Positions 32,704-41,779 of a stretch of DNA of 64,000 nucleotides are shown here, piece by piece. Numbering within the stretch: the stretch's first letter is position 1; every line of letters begins with the position of its first letter. The stretch is from Epilithonimonas hungarica (GTDB taxonomy: Bacteria > Bacteroidota > Bacteroidia > Flavobacteriales > Weeksellaceae). Made by a program: the position numbers and the translations under genes. The notes under the pieces were generated by a model. The model did not search any database, was not told the DNA's origin, and saw only the letters and a list, made by a program, of their open reading frames with translations. The DNA lies in the NCBI RefSeq assembly GCF_900102265.1, contig NZ_FNBH01000001.1:1426001-1490000 (forward strand). Direction: 5' to 3'.

Positions 32704-34377
32704 ATGGAAGAAGAAGAAAAAAAATCACTCAATTTTATTGAGCAAATTATAGAAGACGATCTGGAAAACGGTTTAGACTCATCTAAGCTGCGTTTCAGAT
32801 TCCCACCGGAACCCAATGGTTATCTTCATATTGGTCATACAAAAGCCATCTGTATCAACTTTGGGCTAGGGCAAAAATATAATGCACCTGTCAACCTTCG
32901 TTTCGATGATACCAATCCTGCAAAAGAAGAACAGGAATTTGTGGATTCAATTAAAGCTGATATCGATTGGTTGGGTTTCAAATATGATCAGGAATTATAT
33001 ACTTCAGATTATTTTGAGCAATTATATATCTGGGCTGTTAAAATGATCAAAGAAGGGAAGGCCTATGTAGATGAGCAATCTTCCGAAGATATTACTGCGC
33101 AGAGGAAAAATCCTTTTGAGGCAGGAATAGATTCACCTTTTAGGAATCGTCCGATAGAAGAAAGCCTTGAGCTTTTTGAGCAAATGAAGAACGGAGAATT
33201 CGAAGAAGGTGCGATGAGTTTGCGTGCAAAGATCGATATGGCTTCTCCGAATATGAATATGCGTGATCCCGTGATGTACAGAATCCTGAAAAAACCGCAT
33301 CACAGAACCGGCGAAAAATGGAAGATCTATCCGATGTACGATTGGGCACACGGGGAATCTGACTATATCGAACAAATTTCGCATTCGTTATGCTCACTGG
33401 AATTCGAGAATCACCGTCCACTTTACGAATGGTATCTGGACCAGGTTTATGATAATGAAAGTGTTGCGCCAAAGCAGAGAGAATTCGCAAGGATGAACGT
33501 TTCCTATATGGTAACATCCAAAAGAAAACTTCAAAGATTGGTTGCAGAAGGAGTAACAACTGGTTGGGACGATCCAAGAATGCCTACCATTTCGGGACTT
33601 CGAAGAAAAGGGTACACTCCCACGGCGATCAAAAACTTTATCGAAAGGGTGGGTGTTGCAAAAAGAGAAAACCTGATTGACATCCAATTGTTGGAATTTT
33701 CAGTAAGGGAAGACCTTAATAAAGCGGCAACCAGAGTAATGGCGGTTGTAAATCCAGTTAAGCTGATCATCGAGAATTATCCTGAGGATAAGGAAGAATG
33801 GCTGGAGACGGAGAACAATCCTGAGGATGAAAATGCAGGAACAAGAGAAGTTCCTTTCTCAAGAGAGATCTACATCGAAAGAGAAGATTTCAAAGAAGAA
33901 GCTGATAAGAAATTTTTCCGATTGAAATTGGGTGGAGAAGTCCGATTAAAAGCGGGTTATATTATCAAAGCTGAAAGAGTTGAGAAAGATGCCAACGGCG
34001 AGATCACAACAATCTATGCGACCTATGATGAAGATTCAAAATCGGGAAGCGGAACAGAGGCAAGTCTTAGAAAAGTGAAAGGAACGCTTCACTGGGTTTC
34101 TGCAAAACACGCTTTACCGATCGAGATCAGAACTTACGAGAGATTGTTCACCACAGAACAGCCGGATGCTGAGAAAGAGGTAGATTTCATCCAATTCATC
34201 AATCCTCAATCGCTAAGAATTACTTACGGTTTTGCGGAACCAAGTCTGAAAAATGCTACTTTGGAAGACCATTATCAGTTCCAGAGAATTGGATATTATA
34301 TAAAAGACAGAGATTCTTCTGATGACACTTTAGTATTCAACAGAACCGTTACGCTTAAAGATGGTTATAAACCATAA
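32704..34377 (+). CDS. glnS: Glutaminyl-tRNA synthetase
   Basis: A 557-aa class I aminoacyl-tRNA synthetase that charges tRNA-Gln. The HIGH motif is read in PEPNGYLHIGH (35-45) and the KMSKS equivalent as VTSKRKL near 270. The C-terminal anticodon-binding beta-barrels are complete, with the usual GlnRS features rather than those of GluRS (for example RFDDTNP near 68 and the C-terminal VDFIQFINPQSLRITYG-like end). I use the ATG at 32704; an in-frame start at 32683 lies inside the promoter region (-7 box TAAATTTG at 32678-32685). Confidence 0.95.
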   Translation: MEEEEKKSLNFIEQIIEDDLENGLDSSKLRFRFPPEPNGYLHIGHTKAICINFGLGQKYNAPVNLRFDDTNPAKEEQEFVDSIKADIDWLGFKYDQELYTSDYFEQLYIWAVKMIKEGKAYVDEQSSEDITAQRKNPFEAGIDSPFRNRPIEESLELFEQMKNGEFEEGAMSLRAKIDMASPNMNMRDPVMYRILKKPHHRTGEKWKIYPMYDWAHGESDYIEQISHSLCSLEFENHRPLYEWYLDQVYDNESVAPKQREFARMNVSYMVTSKRKLQRLVAEGVTTGWDDPRMPTISGLRRKGYTPTAIKNFIERVGVAKRENLIDIQLLEFSVREDLNKAATRVMAVVNPVKLIIENYPEDKEEWLETENNPEDENAGTREVPFSREIYIEREDFKEEADKKFFRLKLGGEVRLKAGYIIKAERVEKDANGEITTIYATYDEDSKSGSGTEASLRKVKGTLHWVSAKHALPIEIRTYERLFTTEQPDAEKEVDFIQFINPQSLRITYGFAEPSLKNATLEDHYQFQRIGYYIKDRDSSDDTLVFNRTVTLKDGYKP

Positions 34378-34404
34378 TTATAAAAAAAATAAAATATTAA
34401 ATTG

Positions 34405-34430
34405 AAAATCAGGCTTTTGTCTGATTTTTT
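34405..34430 (+). terminator. Terminator after glnS
   Basis: AAAATCAG/CTGATTTT stem with an 8-nt loop and a long T-run. Confidence 0.75.
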
Positions 34431-34489
34431 TTGTTTCGATGTAATGAAAATTATTCTGCCGTTGTCTTATCTCCAAGTAAGATAAAACT

Positions 34490-36904
34490 ATGAAAACTAA
34501 ATTTGGAATTCTTCCATTGATCTTTTTCTGTGTGCAGTTATCCGCACAGAAAACTGTCGCTTCAGATAGTATTTCGAGGAAAAAATTACAAGCTATCAAG
34601 AAAGACCAGACTATCAAAATAGACGGAATTCTGGATGATGAGATCTGGAAAAATGTACCTGTTGCCAGCAATTTTGTAGAGCGCCAGCCTAACAACGGAA
34701 GACCACAGGCAGACAGTTTGAAAACCGAGGTCAAATTCCTTTACGATGATACTGGATTATACATTGCTGCTCAGATGTATGACCCAGAACCTTCCAAAAT
34801 TTTAAAAGAATTAACGGAAAGAGACAATATTGCCAATGATGATTTTTTTGGGATAATTATCAACGGATATAACGACCATCAGCAGAGTTTGGAATTTATC
34901 GTGACCGCAGCCGGAGTTCAGGTGGATGGAAAATTGACCACTGAAAATGAAGATATGTCTTGGAATGCCGTTTGGTACAGCGCGGTGAAAATCAATGATA
35001 AAGGCTGGACTGTAGAAATGAAAATTCCTTTTTTCGAACTGCGTTTTCCTAAAAAAGACATACAGGAATTTGGTCTTAATATGATCCGGAAAATCAAAAG
35101 GACCAATACGATGTACGACTGGAACCACGTGGACAATCAAAAAGGGAATTATACTTTGTATGATGGCGTTTTGAATGGCGTTACCGAAATAAAAACACCA
35201 ACCAGGCTCTCTTTCACTCCTTATTTTTCCACTTACGTCAACAGTTTTGATGGCAAAACAGAAATGAATGTGAACGGCGGAATGGATTTGAAATACGGGA
35301 TCAACGATGCTTTTACATTTGATATGACCTTGATTCCGGATTTTGGTCAAGCCAATTTTGATAACTCGATTCTTAATTTGACACCTTTTGAACAGCAATT
35401 TGCAGAGCAGCGTTCGTTTTTTATGGAAGGAACGGAACTGTTTAGCAAAGGCGATATGTTCTATTCCAGAAGAGTGGGAGGAAGTCCGTCAAGATATCCT
35501 GATACAACAGAAAATGAAACGGTTACTGAATATCCTTCAAAAGTCAAATTATTCAACGCCTTTAAAATTTCGGGAAGAACCAAAAAAGGTTTAGGAATTG
35601 GGATTTTCAATGGTATTACTGAGAAAATGGAAGCCACGATTCAAGATAATCAAACCAGAGCTATAAGAAAAGAAGTTGTAGAACCCTGGACTAATTATAA
35701 TGTTCTGGTTTTTGACCAGAGATTTGGAGGGAACTCATCGGTAACTTTGGTCAATACCAATACAACAAGAACCGGGGATTTCCGCGATGCCAATGCGACA
35801 GGATTGTTGTGGAATATTGCCAACAAAAATAATACTTACAATTATTATGGGAATTTCAAAGGAAGCTGGGTAATGGACGGTGATACTAAATTTGGCAATA
35901 GAGGAACCGTTGGAATTGGGAAATTTTCCGGCAAGAACAGATTTGAGGTTAATGCCAATTATGTGAGCAAGGATTGGGATATCAATGACCTTGGATTCTC
36001 CACAAAAACCAATTATGGAAATCATAACGTCTGGTACGGGTACAGAATTCTTCAGCCGACCGGAAAACTCAATAATATGTATCTGAATTTCAATTTGAAT
36101 TACTATCACAGATTAGAATCGTTTCTGAACCAAAAATTGATCTTCAATCACAACAACTCATTTACGAATAAGAAATTCCAGAGTTTCGGAGGTGGAGTAG
36201 AGTTCACGCCGTATGGTGAGAAAGATATCTATGAACCAAGAACTTTCGGAAGATATTTAAAAGTTCCGGGTTACTTTGACAGCTGGCTTTGGTTTGAGAG
36301 CGACAGCCGAAAAAAGCTTCAGTACAATATTACGCTTGATTATTATGCCTACGACCAAAAAGGAAGAAACTACGTTGTTCCATCATTATATCTACGTTAC
36401 AGAGCCTCGGATAAACTCAATTTGATTTGGAAGTTCAATCCGGTTTTCAGTAATAATGAAGTTGGATATTCCGGGAAAGATCCTGATAACATCTATATGG
36501 GAAGAAGACAGAGAAATACTTATGAGAATGCGATCACAGGTCAATATACCTTCAATGAGAAAATGACTTTGGCACTGGCTTTCAGACATTATTTTTCGGA
36601 CGTGACCTATAAGCAATTTTATATTCTGGATAATGACGGAAGCTTAAATGCCAACACAGCATATAATCCGAGCCTGAACGGAACGTACAATTCCTGGAAC
36701 GTGGATCTGCGTTATTCTTGGTGGTTTGCACCGGGTAGCCAGCTGACCTTGCTTTACAGAAATGCGACCAGCAATTATCTGGAAATTTCCAGAATGCGAT
36801 TCAAGAATAATTTTGACGAGCTTTTCAGCACACCTATGATCAACAATTTTTCACTTAGAGTTACTTATTTCTTAGATTATAACCGCATGAAGAGTTGGTT
36901 TTAA
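34490..36904 (+). CDS. DUF5916 outer-membrane-type protein with N-terminal CBM9-like domain
   Basis: An 804-aa exported protein: signal peptide 1-19, a CBM9-like sugar-binding domain (about 35-215, starting IDGILDDEIWKNVPVASNF), then a long region with alternating aromatic beta strands ending in Phe (DYNRMKSWF). This is typical of an outer-membrane beta-barrel of the DUF5916 family. The ligand and role are unknown; related genes occur widely in Bacteroidota. It has its own terminator and no functional neighbours. Confidence 0.8.
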   Translation: MKTKFGILPLIFFCVQLSAQKTVASDSISRKKLQAIKKDQTIKIDGILDDEIWKNVPVASNFVERQPNNGRPQADSLKTEVKFLYDDTGLYIAAQMYDPEPSKILKELTERDNIANDDFFGIIINGYNDHQQSLEFIVTAAGVQVDGKLTTENEDMSWNAVWYSAVKINDKGWTVEMKIPFFELRFPKKDIQEFGLNMIRKIKRTNTMYDWNHVDNQKGNYTLYDGVLNGVTEIKTPTRLSFTPYFSTYVNSFDGKTEMNVNGGMDLKYGINDAFTFDMTLIPDFGQANFDNSILNLTPFEQQFAEQRSFFMEGTELFSKGDMFYSRRVGGSPSRYPDTTENETVTEYPSKVKLFNAFKISGRTKKGLGIGIFNGITEKMEATIQDNQTRAIRKEVVEPWTNYNVLVFDQRFGGNSSVTLVNTNTTRTGDFRDANATGLLWNIANKNNTYNYYGNFKGSWVMDGDTKFGNRGTVGIGKFSGKNRFEVNANYVSKDWDINDLGFSTKTNYGNHNVWYGYRILQPTGKLNNMYLNFNLNYYHRLESFLNQKLIFNHNNSFTNKKFQSFGGGVEFTPYGEKDIYEPRTFGRYLKVPGYFDSWLWFESDSRKKLQYNITLDYYAYDQKGRNYVVPSLYLRYRASDKLNLIWKFNPVFSNNEVGYSGKDPDNIYMGRRQRNTYENAITGQYTFNEKMTLALAFRHYFSDVTYKQFYILDNDGSLNANTAYNPSLNGTYNSWNVDLRYSWWFAPGSQLTLLYRNATSNYLEISRMRFKNNFDELFSTPMINNFSLRVTYFLDYNRMKSWF

Positions 36905-36945
36905 GAAAGGGTTTTTAGAATCAAGATACAAGACTAAAAGACAAG

Positions 36946-36974
36946 ATCCATTTCAAAGCTGAAATGGATTTTTT
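36946..36974 (+). terminator. Terminator after DUF5916 gene
   Basis: Ten-bp stem ATCCATTTCA/TGAAATGGAT, 4-nt loop, T-run. Confidence 0.85.
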
Positions 36975-37006
36975 AATATCATTCATCATTTATAACTCAT
37001 CATTAA

Positions 37007-37288
37007 TTATAAAACATCTCTGATCTCCTCATTCTTTTGAAAAGTAGCTTTTGCAAAAGGACAAAGCGGGATGATCTTTAAATTGTTTTCCCGGGCAAAT
37101 TCCACAGCCTGATAAACCATTTCTTTCCCGACGCCTTTTCCATTGTAGGCGGGTTCTACTTCTGTATGGTCGATTATGAATTTATCTGTTCCAGCCCAAG
37201 TATAGGTCATCAGTCCTGCCTGTTTACCGTCAAAGAGTGCGATAAATTCACCATGCTTTTCTCCGTTGTTTTGTATTACCTCTAGCAT
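37007..37288 (-). CDS. GNAT-like N-acetyltransferase, YjdJ type
   Basis: A 93-aa minimal GNAT protein. The acetyl-CoA-binding segment reads VEPAYNGKGVGKEMV (about 51-65), and the C-terminal CPFAKATFQKN motif is typical of the YjdJ/Gtn1 group. It is the last gene of a five-gene operon and a short paralogue of the first gene (38454-38771). The physiological substrate is unknown. Confidence 0.85.
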   Translation of the reverse strand: MLEVIQNNGEKHGEFIALFDGKQAGLMTYTWAGTDKFIIDHTEVEPAYNGKGVGKEMVYQAVEFARENNLKIIPLCPFAKATFQKNEEIRDVL

Positions 37289-37290
37289 TT

Positions 37291-37692
37291 TTATTTGAGT
37301 TTTGTTAATATTTCTATATCATTGGTCAATATTTTATGAATGGGACAAGCGTCAGCGATCTTAAAAAGCCTGTCTCTTATATCCTCACTTACTTCCGTTT
37401 CTCCAAAATCTATGATCCTGCAAAATTGAGCTGTTTTGGTCTGCGGATAATTCTCCAGGTCTACTTCCACATTGATCATCGGGATTTCCCAGCCCTTTCT
37501 ATCAATGTACATTCTTAATGTTGCTGCAGTACAGCTTGCCAAAGATGTTGCAAGAATCTCAAAGGGGTTGAAGCCTTTGTTTCCGCCACCTTTATCAACT
37601 GGCTCATCTGTGATAAGCGTGTTTTCTCCGGCAATTACTTCAGTATAATATTTTTCCGCTCCCAGGCTTGCCTTGACTTTTACTCCCATCAT
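37291..37692 (-). CDS. OsmC family protein
   Basis: A 133-aa OsmC/Ohr-fold protein. The two redox cysteines are present (first in SLASCTAATL, about residue 53; second in ADACPIHKIL, about 113), consistent with hydroperoxide reduction. The start overlaps the stop of the YjdI-like gene by one base (TAATG); a second ATG directly follows, so the start could be 37689. It belongs to the YjdI/OsmC/GNAT operon. Confidence 0.88.
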   Translation of the reverse strand: MMGVKVKASLGAEKYYTEVIAGENTLITDEPVDKGGGNKGFNPFEILATSLASCTAATLRMYIDRKGWEIPMINVEVDLENYPQTKTAQFCRIIDFGETEVSEDIRDRLFKIADACPIHKILTNDIEILTKLK

Positions 37693-37904
37693 TAAGAATT
37701 TAGTTTATAGCTCAATGCACCAGAAGGACATTTTGATAATTGGTCTTTCAATTCTTCTGTGGTGGCATTTTCTGGTTTTATCCAAGGTCTGTCTTTCGGA
37801 TTGTAAACTTTCGGAAGCATTTTTACGCAAACAGCAGCATGAATACAAACTTTCGGCTTCCAAAGGATCGTTATTTCTCCTGTATTATATTCGTGGGTTT
37901 CCAT
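37692..37904 (-). CDS. YjdI-like (4Fe-4S) mono-cluster protein
   Basis: A 70-aa divergent ferredoxin-like protein of the YjdI (Fer4_19) type. Cys20 and Cys26 flank HAAV in the motif VCIHAAVCVKMLP, and Cys59 lies in KCPSGAL; only three cysteines are visible. It ends by sharing one base with the OsmC start. In other bacteria YjdI and YjdJ genes are neighbours or fused, as here. An electron carrier role is inference. Confidence 0.85.
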   Translation of the reverse strand: METHEYNTGEITILWKPKVCIHAAVCVKMLPKVYNPKDRPWIKPENATTEELKDQLSKCPSGALSYKLNS

Positions 37905-37906
37905 TA

Positions 37907-38434
37907 TTAGATCTGATCTTTAAAGTTTTTGATTTTAGTATTAAGTTCACTCAGTAATTTTGGTTCAATAACGCCATTGTCCGAATCAAAATTCTCATAG
38001 AATTTCGGAAGAGAAAATGTCTCTTTGATGTCTGCTCCAAATTGTGGGAAAAACTTGGAAGCCTCTGCCATTACATTCCCACCTCCAAAACCTCCGGGCG
38101 AAGTTGTCATCAGGAACATTGGTCTATCCTGAAAAACTTTCACGTTAATTCTAGAGGCCCAGTCAAATATATTCTTGAAAGCCGCACTATAAGAACGGTT
38201 ATTTTCTGCCAAAGAACATATGATGACATCAGAATCCTCTATATTTTTCAGAAATCTGTGTGCTTCTTCCGGAAATCCATTCTTCTCCAGATCTACTGAA
38301 AAAACAGGCATCAGAAAATCATTAAGGTCAATTAGATTAATTTCCTCATTGGGAAAACTCTTGAGGACAAATCTTACCAATTGTTTATTGATAGATGTCG
38401 AAGAATTGCTTCCTGCAAATGCGAATATTTTCAT
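37907..38434 (-). CDS. NADPH-dependent FMN reductase family protein
   Basis: A 175-aa flavodoxin-fold reductase. The phosphate-binding loop reads AGSNSSTSINK (about 6-16) and the flavin-contacting loop has SPGGFGGGNV (about 111-120). Members reduce FMN, quinones or azo compounds with NAD(P)H. I start at the ATG at 38434, which opens the first beta strand (MKIFAFAG); an in-frame start 33 codons upstream would overlap the upstream gene. The YjdI gene begins 2 nt after its stop, so they are co-transcribed. Confidence 0.88.
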   Translation of the reverse strand: MKIFAFAGSNSSTSINKQLVRFVLKSFPNEEINLIDLNDFLMPVFSVDLEKNGFPEEAHRFLKNIEDSDVIICSLAENNRSYSAAFKNIFDWASRINVKVFQDRPMFLMTTSPGGFGGGNVMAEASKFFPQFGADIKETFSLPKFYENFDSDNGVIEPKLLSELNTKIKNFKDQI

Positions 38435-38453
38435 AGTTTGAATTTTTAAATAA

Positions 38454-38771
38454 TTAAAGTTGGTCGTATCCACCGAATTTTTCGTCAACAATAGCTTTCC
38501 ATTCCGGATGTTTTTTGATGTATGCAAAAACATAAGGACAAAATGGCAAAAGTTTTTTTCCGCTTTTTTTGATGTATTCCAAGGTCTTTTCTACTACTGC
38601 AACAGCCGCTCCGGTTCCTGCCAATTCTGGTTCAGTTTCTGTGTGAACCAATGCGATCTGATGTTCTCTTTCACCATAATTGATAAAGGCAAAATGTCCG
38701 TCGATTTCTATTTCGAAACGTTTTTTGTTTTCGTTTTTTACTAGAGGAATAGCTTCGAATTCTGTTTTCAT
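38454..38771 (-). CDS. GNAT-like N-acetyltransferase, first gene of operon
   Basis: A 105-aa YjdJ-type minimal GNAT. It carries TETEPELAGTGAAVAVVEKT (about 45-64) and the C-terminal CPYVFAYIKKHPEW motif. It is the promoter-proximal gene of the operon: a TAATTTTG -7 box lies on the minus strand near 38805-38812, about 35 nt upstream. The operon then encodes the FMN reductase, YjdI, OsmC and the second GNAT, which suggests a redox or thiol-stress unit (inference). Confidence 0.85.
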   Translation of the reverse strand: MKTEFEAIPLVKNENKKRFEIEIDGHFAFINYGEREHQIALVHTETEPELAGTGAAVAVVEKTLEYIKKSGKKLLPFCPYVFAYIKKHPEWKAIVDEKFGGYDQL

Positions 38772-38875
38772 ATTTTATTTCTTTAAAGTTAGTAATTATT
38801 TGATTCAAAATTATAGAAACCAAAATTACTGTAAATTGATGTAGGATATTTTCGTGAAGAATTGATTTTGAACAT

Positions 38876-38911
38876 AAAAAAAATCCTGTGAAAATTAATT
38901 CACAGGACTTC
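38876..38911 (-). terminator. Terminator after 38959
   Basis: AATCCTGTGAA paired with TTCACAGGACTT, 6-nt loop, eight A on the plus strand (T on the minus strand). Confidence 0.8.
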
Positions 38912-38958
38912 AATCAAGGTTAAAATTAAATAATTATCTGTTCTTTGGTGTTTCTTGG

Positions 38959-39414
38959 TTAAGCTTCATTTATAGAAGAAGCTTTTATAATATCTTTTAT
39001 TTTTTCAAATTTTTCCGCTTCGGTATTGGAGATACTTCCGATCCTGTAATGGAAATTTCTGATTCCTCTTTTGGATTTGATACTTATCAGTAAAATACGA
39101 TCCATGATTTCTTTGTCTATTTTTAAGGAAACAACCTTGTGTAAAGGAACTTCCAGAACGGGTCTTTTTAATTGTGAAAATAGATTTCCATATTTTACAG
39201 AGATGATATGCTCGGTAATTTCCAAAGAGAAAAGCTTGAGAGTTATCAATCTCCATGATGCCAATAAAAAGATAATGAAGCAAATAACGTACAGTGTTGT
39301 ATCATTCATCTTTAAAAATCGGTCTGCGAAAAACAAGAAAATAAAGTCTAATAAGAGAATGAATGAAAATCCATACACCGCTAGGATGGTCTTTCTTCTG
39401 TTATTTATTTTCAT
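38959..39414 (-). CDS. Membrane protein with PH-like cytoplasmic domain
   Basis: A 151-aa hypothetical protein with two membrane helices (about 9-31 and 38-57) followed by a beta-rich domain (about 60-125) that resembles bacterial PH domains (EITEHIISVKYG, then VPLHKVVSLKID), and a C-terminal helix. The function is unknown. It has its own terminator. Its upstream region is the stem-loop array at 39434-39860. Confidence 0.7.
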   Translation of the reverse strand: MKINNRRKTILAVYGFSFILLLDFIFLFFADRFLKMNDTTLYVICFIIFLLASWRLITLKLFSLEITEHIISVKYGNLFSQLKRPVLEVPLHKVVSLKIDKEIMDRILLISIKSKRGIRNFHYRIGSISNTEAEKFEKIKDIIKASSINEA

Positions 39415-39433
39415 CTTTTGAATTGTGTTTTGT

Positions 39434-39860
39434 AAGTGTCAAAATTACAGAGCCGTTCGACTCTGTAACTTGAAACTTAGGATTTCTTCGTTTGTGTTTT
39501 TACTGTCATTTGTATTTTTAGAATCTTTCGATTTGTGTTTTTTTTAGTATCTCTTACAGAGCCTTTCGGCTCCGTAAAAAGATACTTGATTTCCATCAAT
39601 AGTGTTTATGAATGTGTTTTTGTGTTTTTTTAGTATAAATTGTAAAAGCTTTCGATTATATAATTTATACTTAAGATTTCATCATTTGTGTTTTTAGAAT
39701 CTTCTGAGCTTGTGTTCTTTGTAATTATTATAATTTTTAGTTCTTATAATAATTACTCAAAATTTCATCATTTGTGTTTTTTATTTTCGATAAATTAGTA
39801 ATTCATCATTTGTGCTTTTAGAATCCTATTTTCGATTTTTTTAACAATTATAATTGGCTC
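39434..39860. repeat. Array of different stem-loops joined by a conserved linker
   Basis: Four strong hairpins with unrelated stems follow each other: 39434-39478 (TTACAGAG/CTCTGTAA inside an AAGT/ACTT frame), 39546-39585 (AGTATCT/AGATACT plus GAGCC/GGCTC), 39632-39671 (AGTATAAATT/AATTTATACT) and 39721-39756 (a perfect 13-bp stem GTAATTATTATAA). Smaller ones with TTTCG loops lie nearby (for example 39781-39793). After each comes a linker close to ATTTCATCATTTGTGTTTTT, often then AGAATC and TTTCGA. It fills most of a 770-bp gap with no credible ORF. Structure is kept while stem sequence changes. Confidence 0.75.
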
Positions 39861-39933
39861 TTTTTGTTGGTACAAATTTACTAACATACAGAATTAGGGT
39901 AACTATAAAAGTCTTAGATATATATCGCTAAAC

Positions 39934-39953
39934 TTGTAGATATTTATCTACAA
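39934..39953. promoter_or_regulatory. Second palindrome TTGTAGAT-N4-ATCTACAA
   Basis: Same 8-bp arms and 4-nt spacer as the site at 9284-9303. It sits in the non-coding region beyond the stem-loop array, with no adjacent promoter visible to me. Confidence 0.45.
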
Positions 39954-40181
39954 TTAATAATGCATATTGAAATAATATTTATTTCTATTTGGTTATTTTC
40001 TTCTCTGCATTAGAAGTTTCGTTTTGAATACGGGTGAATAAAATTTTTAAATTCTGAGGTTTTTCCATAAATAAGTTGATAATCATGCATTATTAGTCAC
40101 AGAAATGTTATAGCAAAAAATGCCTAACAATTTTTTTGATTATCAGGACATTTATATTCGTGAACAATTTAAAACAATGGT

Positions 40182-40865
40182 TTATTCACCCATGTATGTA
40201 ACAGAGATATTAGATCCTGCTCCAAACTTGTATATTTGAGTAAAACTACCTCTAACACTTAGCCTGTCTCCTATGTTGAAATAGGCTGTAGTTGCCGGAC
40301 TGTGATAAATAGTGGGGGTTCTTTCACCATGTGCGGAAGTGAAACCTCCAACTATGCTGGTATTTTCATTTCTCATAATTGTTGTGATTGCTGTTCCATT
40401 GGTTTGGCCACTGGGGTTTGAATTGTTATCATACATTAAATAAACTAAAATTTGATAATAACCGGCTTTCTGAACTGTGAATACTCCTGTTGTAGAATTG
40501 TAGGTAAGATGCAACGGATTGATCTTTGGGACAGAATTAAAAACTAATGTTGTTGTGGCGAATTGGGCAAATGTACCCGTTACGGTTGTTCTTAATCCTA
40601 TTGCCGAAAGAGTAGGGATGAACTGGTCTTCCAGACCTACCCAGCTTGGCGCTGCACCCGGTCCGTTGGATTGTAAAAAGTTTCCTGTCTCTCCAGCACT
40701 TCCTGCAGTATCTTTATTTCCGCCTACATTTAATTCGTTTGTAATTTGGATGCTTCCATTTACATGTAATGTTTTTTGTGGGGTTTCGGTATTGATCCCC
40801 ACTTGAGCGAATGAGAATGTAGAAAATGTAATTGTAGCAATTATATAGAATGTATTTTTTTTCAT
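40182..40865 (-). CDS. Secreted C1q/TNF-like domain protein with VGIN head motif
   Basis: A 227-aa exported protein: signal peptide 1-20, the motif QVGINTETPQKTLHV (21-35), a Gly/Ser-rich linker (about 45-75), and a C-terminal domain of about 130 residues with the strand pattern of C1q/TNF-like jelly rolls (GVFTVQKAGYYQILVYLMYD near 128-147). The N-terminal motif is the same as in the large surface protein at 21440. The fold often trimerises; a surface or adhesive role is inference. It lies downstream of a small exported protein gene (40973) and of a TPR/LuxR regulator gene. Confidence 0.75.
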   Translation of the reverse strand: MKKNTFYIIATITFSTFSFAQVGINTETPQKTLHVNGSIQITNELNVGGNKDTAGSAGETGNFLQSNGPGAAPSWVGLEDQFIPTLSAIGLRTTVTGTFAQFATTTLVFNSVPKINPLHLTYNSTTGVFTVQKAGYYQILVYLMYDNNSNPSGQTNGTAITTIMRNENTSIVGGFTSAHGERTPTIYHSPATTAYFNIGDRLSVRGSFTQIYKFGAGSNISVTYMGE

Positions 40866-40972
40866 TTTGATTTGTTTTTGAGTTTTTAATTTATTGGAAT
40901 AGATTATCCTGTTCTTACATTGTAATTGATGAAGAAGTGTATTTTTTTCTTTTCGGAGATTTGAGTAATATT

Positions 40973-41608
40973 TTATACTAAAACCGGCGGAGGCCTAGTT
41001 ACTGAATAGTTATTATGAGATACATCAACCTTCTCCTTCAAATTTCTCAGGCTATAAGAAGAATTCAAATATAAATTCTCAAAAGAGTTTTTTATAACGC
41101 CTATAATGATGAAGAATTTTGAGAAAGGTTTATTACTAATAATTGTAATAACTACGTCAGCAAAACGATTACCGGATAAATTCTTATCTGCCGGTTTTCC
41201 TGAAAGTGTAACACGCGCATATTGTTCTCTGTAGAAATCGGTTTCCGGTTTTTTTTGTGATTTTTTCTTGTTGTGCTTGCGGGTGATTTTGGCAACTTTA
41301 GTTTTCTGTTGACTTTTCTCTGCTGAAATATAAATAATATCGGCGTTAGTGTTCTCAAGCTGATGAATAGATGTGCTTCTTATGAGGTAAATTTTTGGTT
41401 TATCTGTTGCAGCTGCCGGTTTTGTAACAATTGAATCGGAAGAATGAATAAAAGCACTTTGTTTTACCGAGAACGTAGTATTGTTTTTAATAAATACCTG
41501 AGCGGATAGAGGATAAAAAAGAAAAGATATAAATATCACTAAAGTCAACTTCCTGAAAAAGAAAACAGATTTTAATGAAAAATTTATATGGATTCTTTTG
41601 TTTAGCAT
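40973..41608 (-). CDS. Hypothetical exported basic protein
   Basis: A 211-aa protein with an N-terminal hydrophobic segment (about 18-37, ending PLSAQ) preceded by a basic leader, a Lys-rich middle (KITRKHNKKKSQKK near 105-118) and a C-terminus ending TRPPPVLV. I do not recognise a domain. It lies between the TPR/LuxR regulator gene and the C1q-like protein gene, all on the minus strand but with gaps of more than 100 nt. Confidence 0.6.
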   Translation of the reverse strand: MLNKRIHINFSLKSVFFFRKLTLVIFISFLFYPLSAQVFIKNNTTFSVKQSAFIHSSDSIVTKPAAATDKPKIYLIRSTSIHQLENTNADIIYISAEKSQQKTKVAKITRKHNKKKSQKKPETDFYREQYARVTLSGKPADKNLSGNRFADVVITIISNKPFSKFFIIIGVIKNSFENLYLNSSYSLRNLKEKVDVSHNNYSVTRPPPVLV

Positions 41609-41779
41609 GTTGAATTGTTTTCATATATTTTATAGTGACTCTAAATCTTGAAGAAGAACTATCCGGTCTAAACCTTAGTGATGAATGAACATGACAAAAC
41701 AAGGGAAATTCTCATTAGAAGTGAAAAATTCGCCTATCTCATAGATATCTAAAATTATAAATAATTGAAAATGAATTAA

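Noticed and set aside
39434-39860. CRISPR array
   Set aside because: The units are hairpins with variable stems and a loosely conserved linker, not identical direct repeats with equal-length spacers; no cas gene is present.
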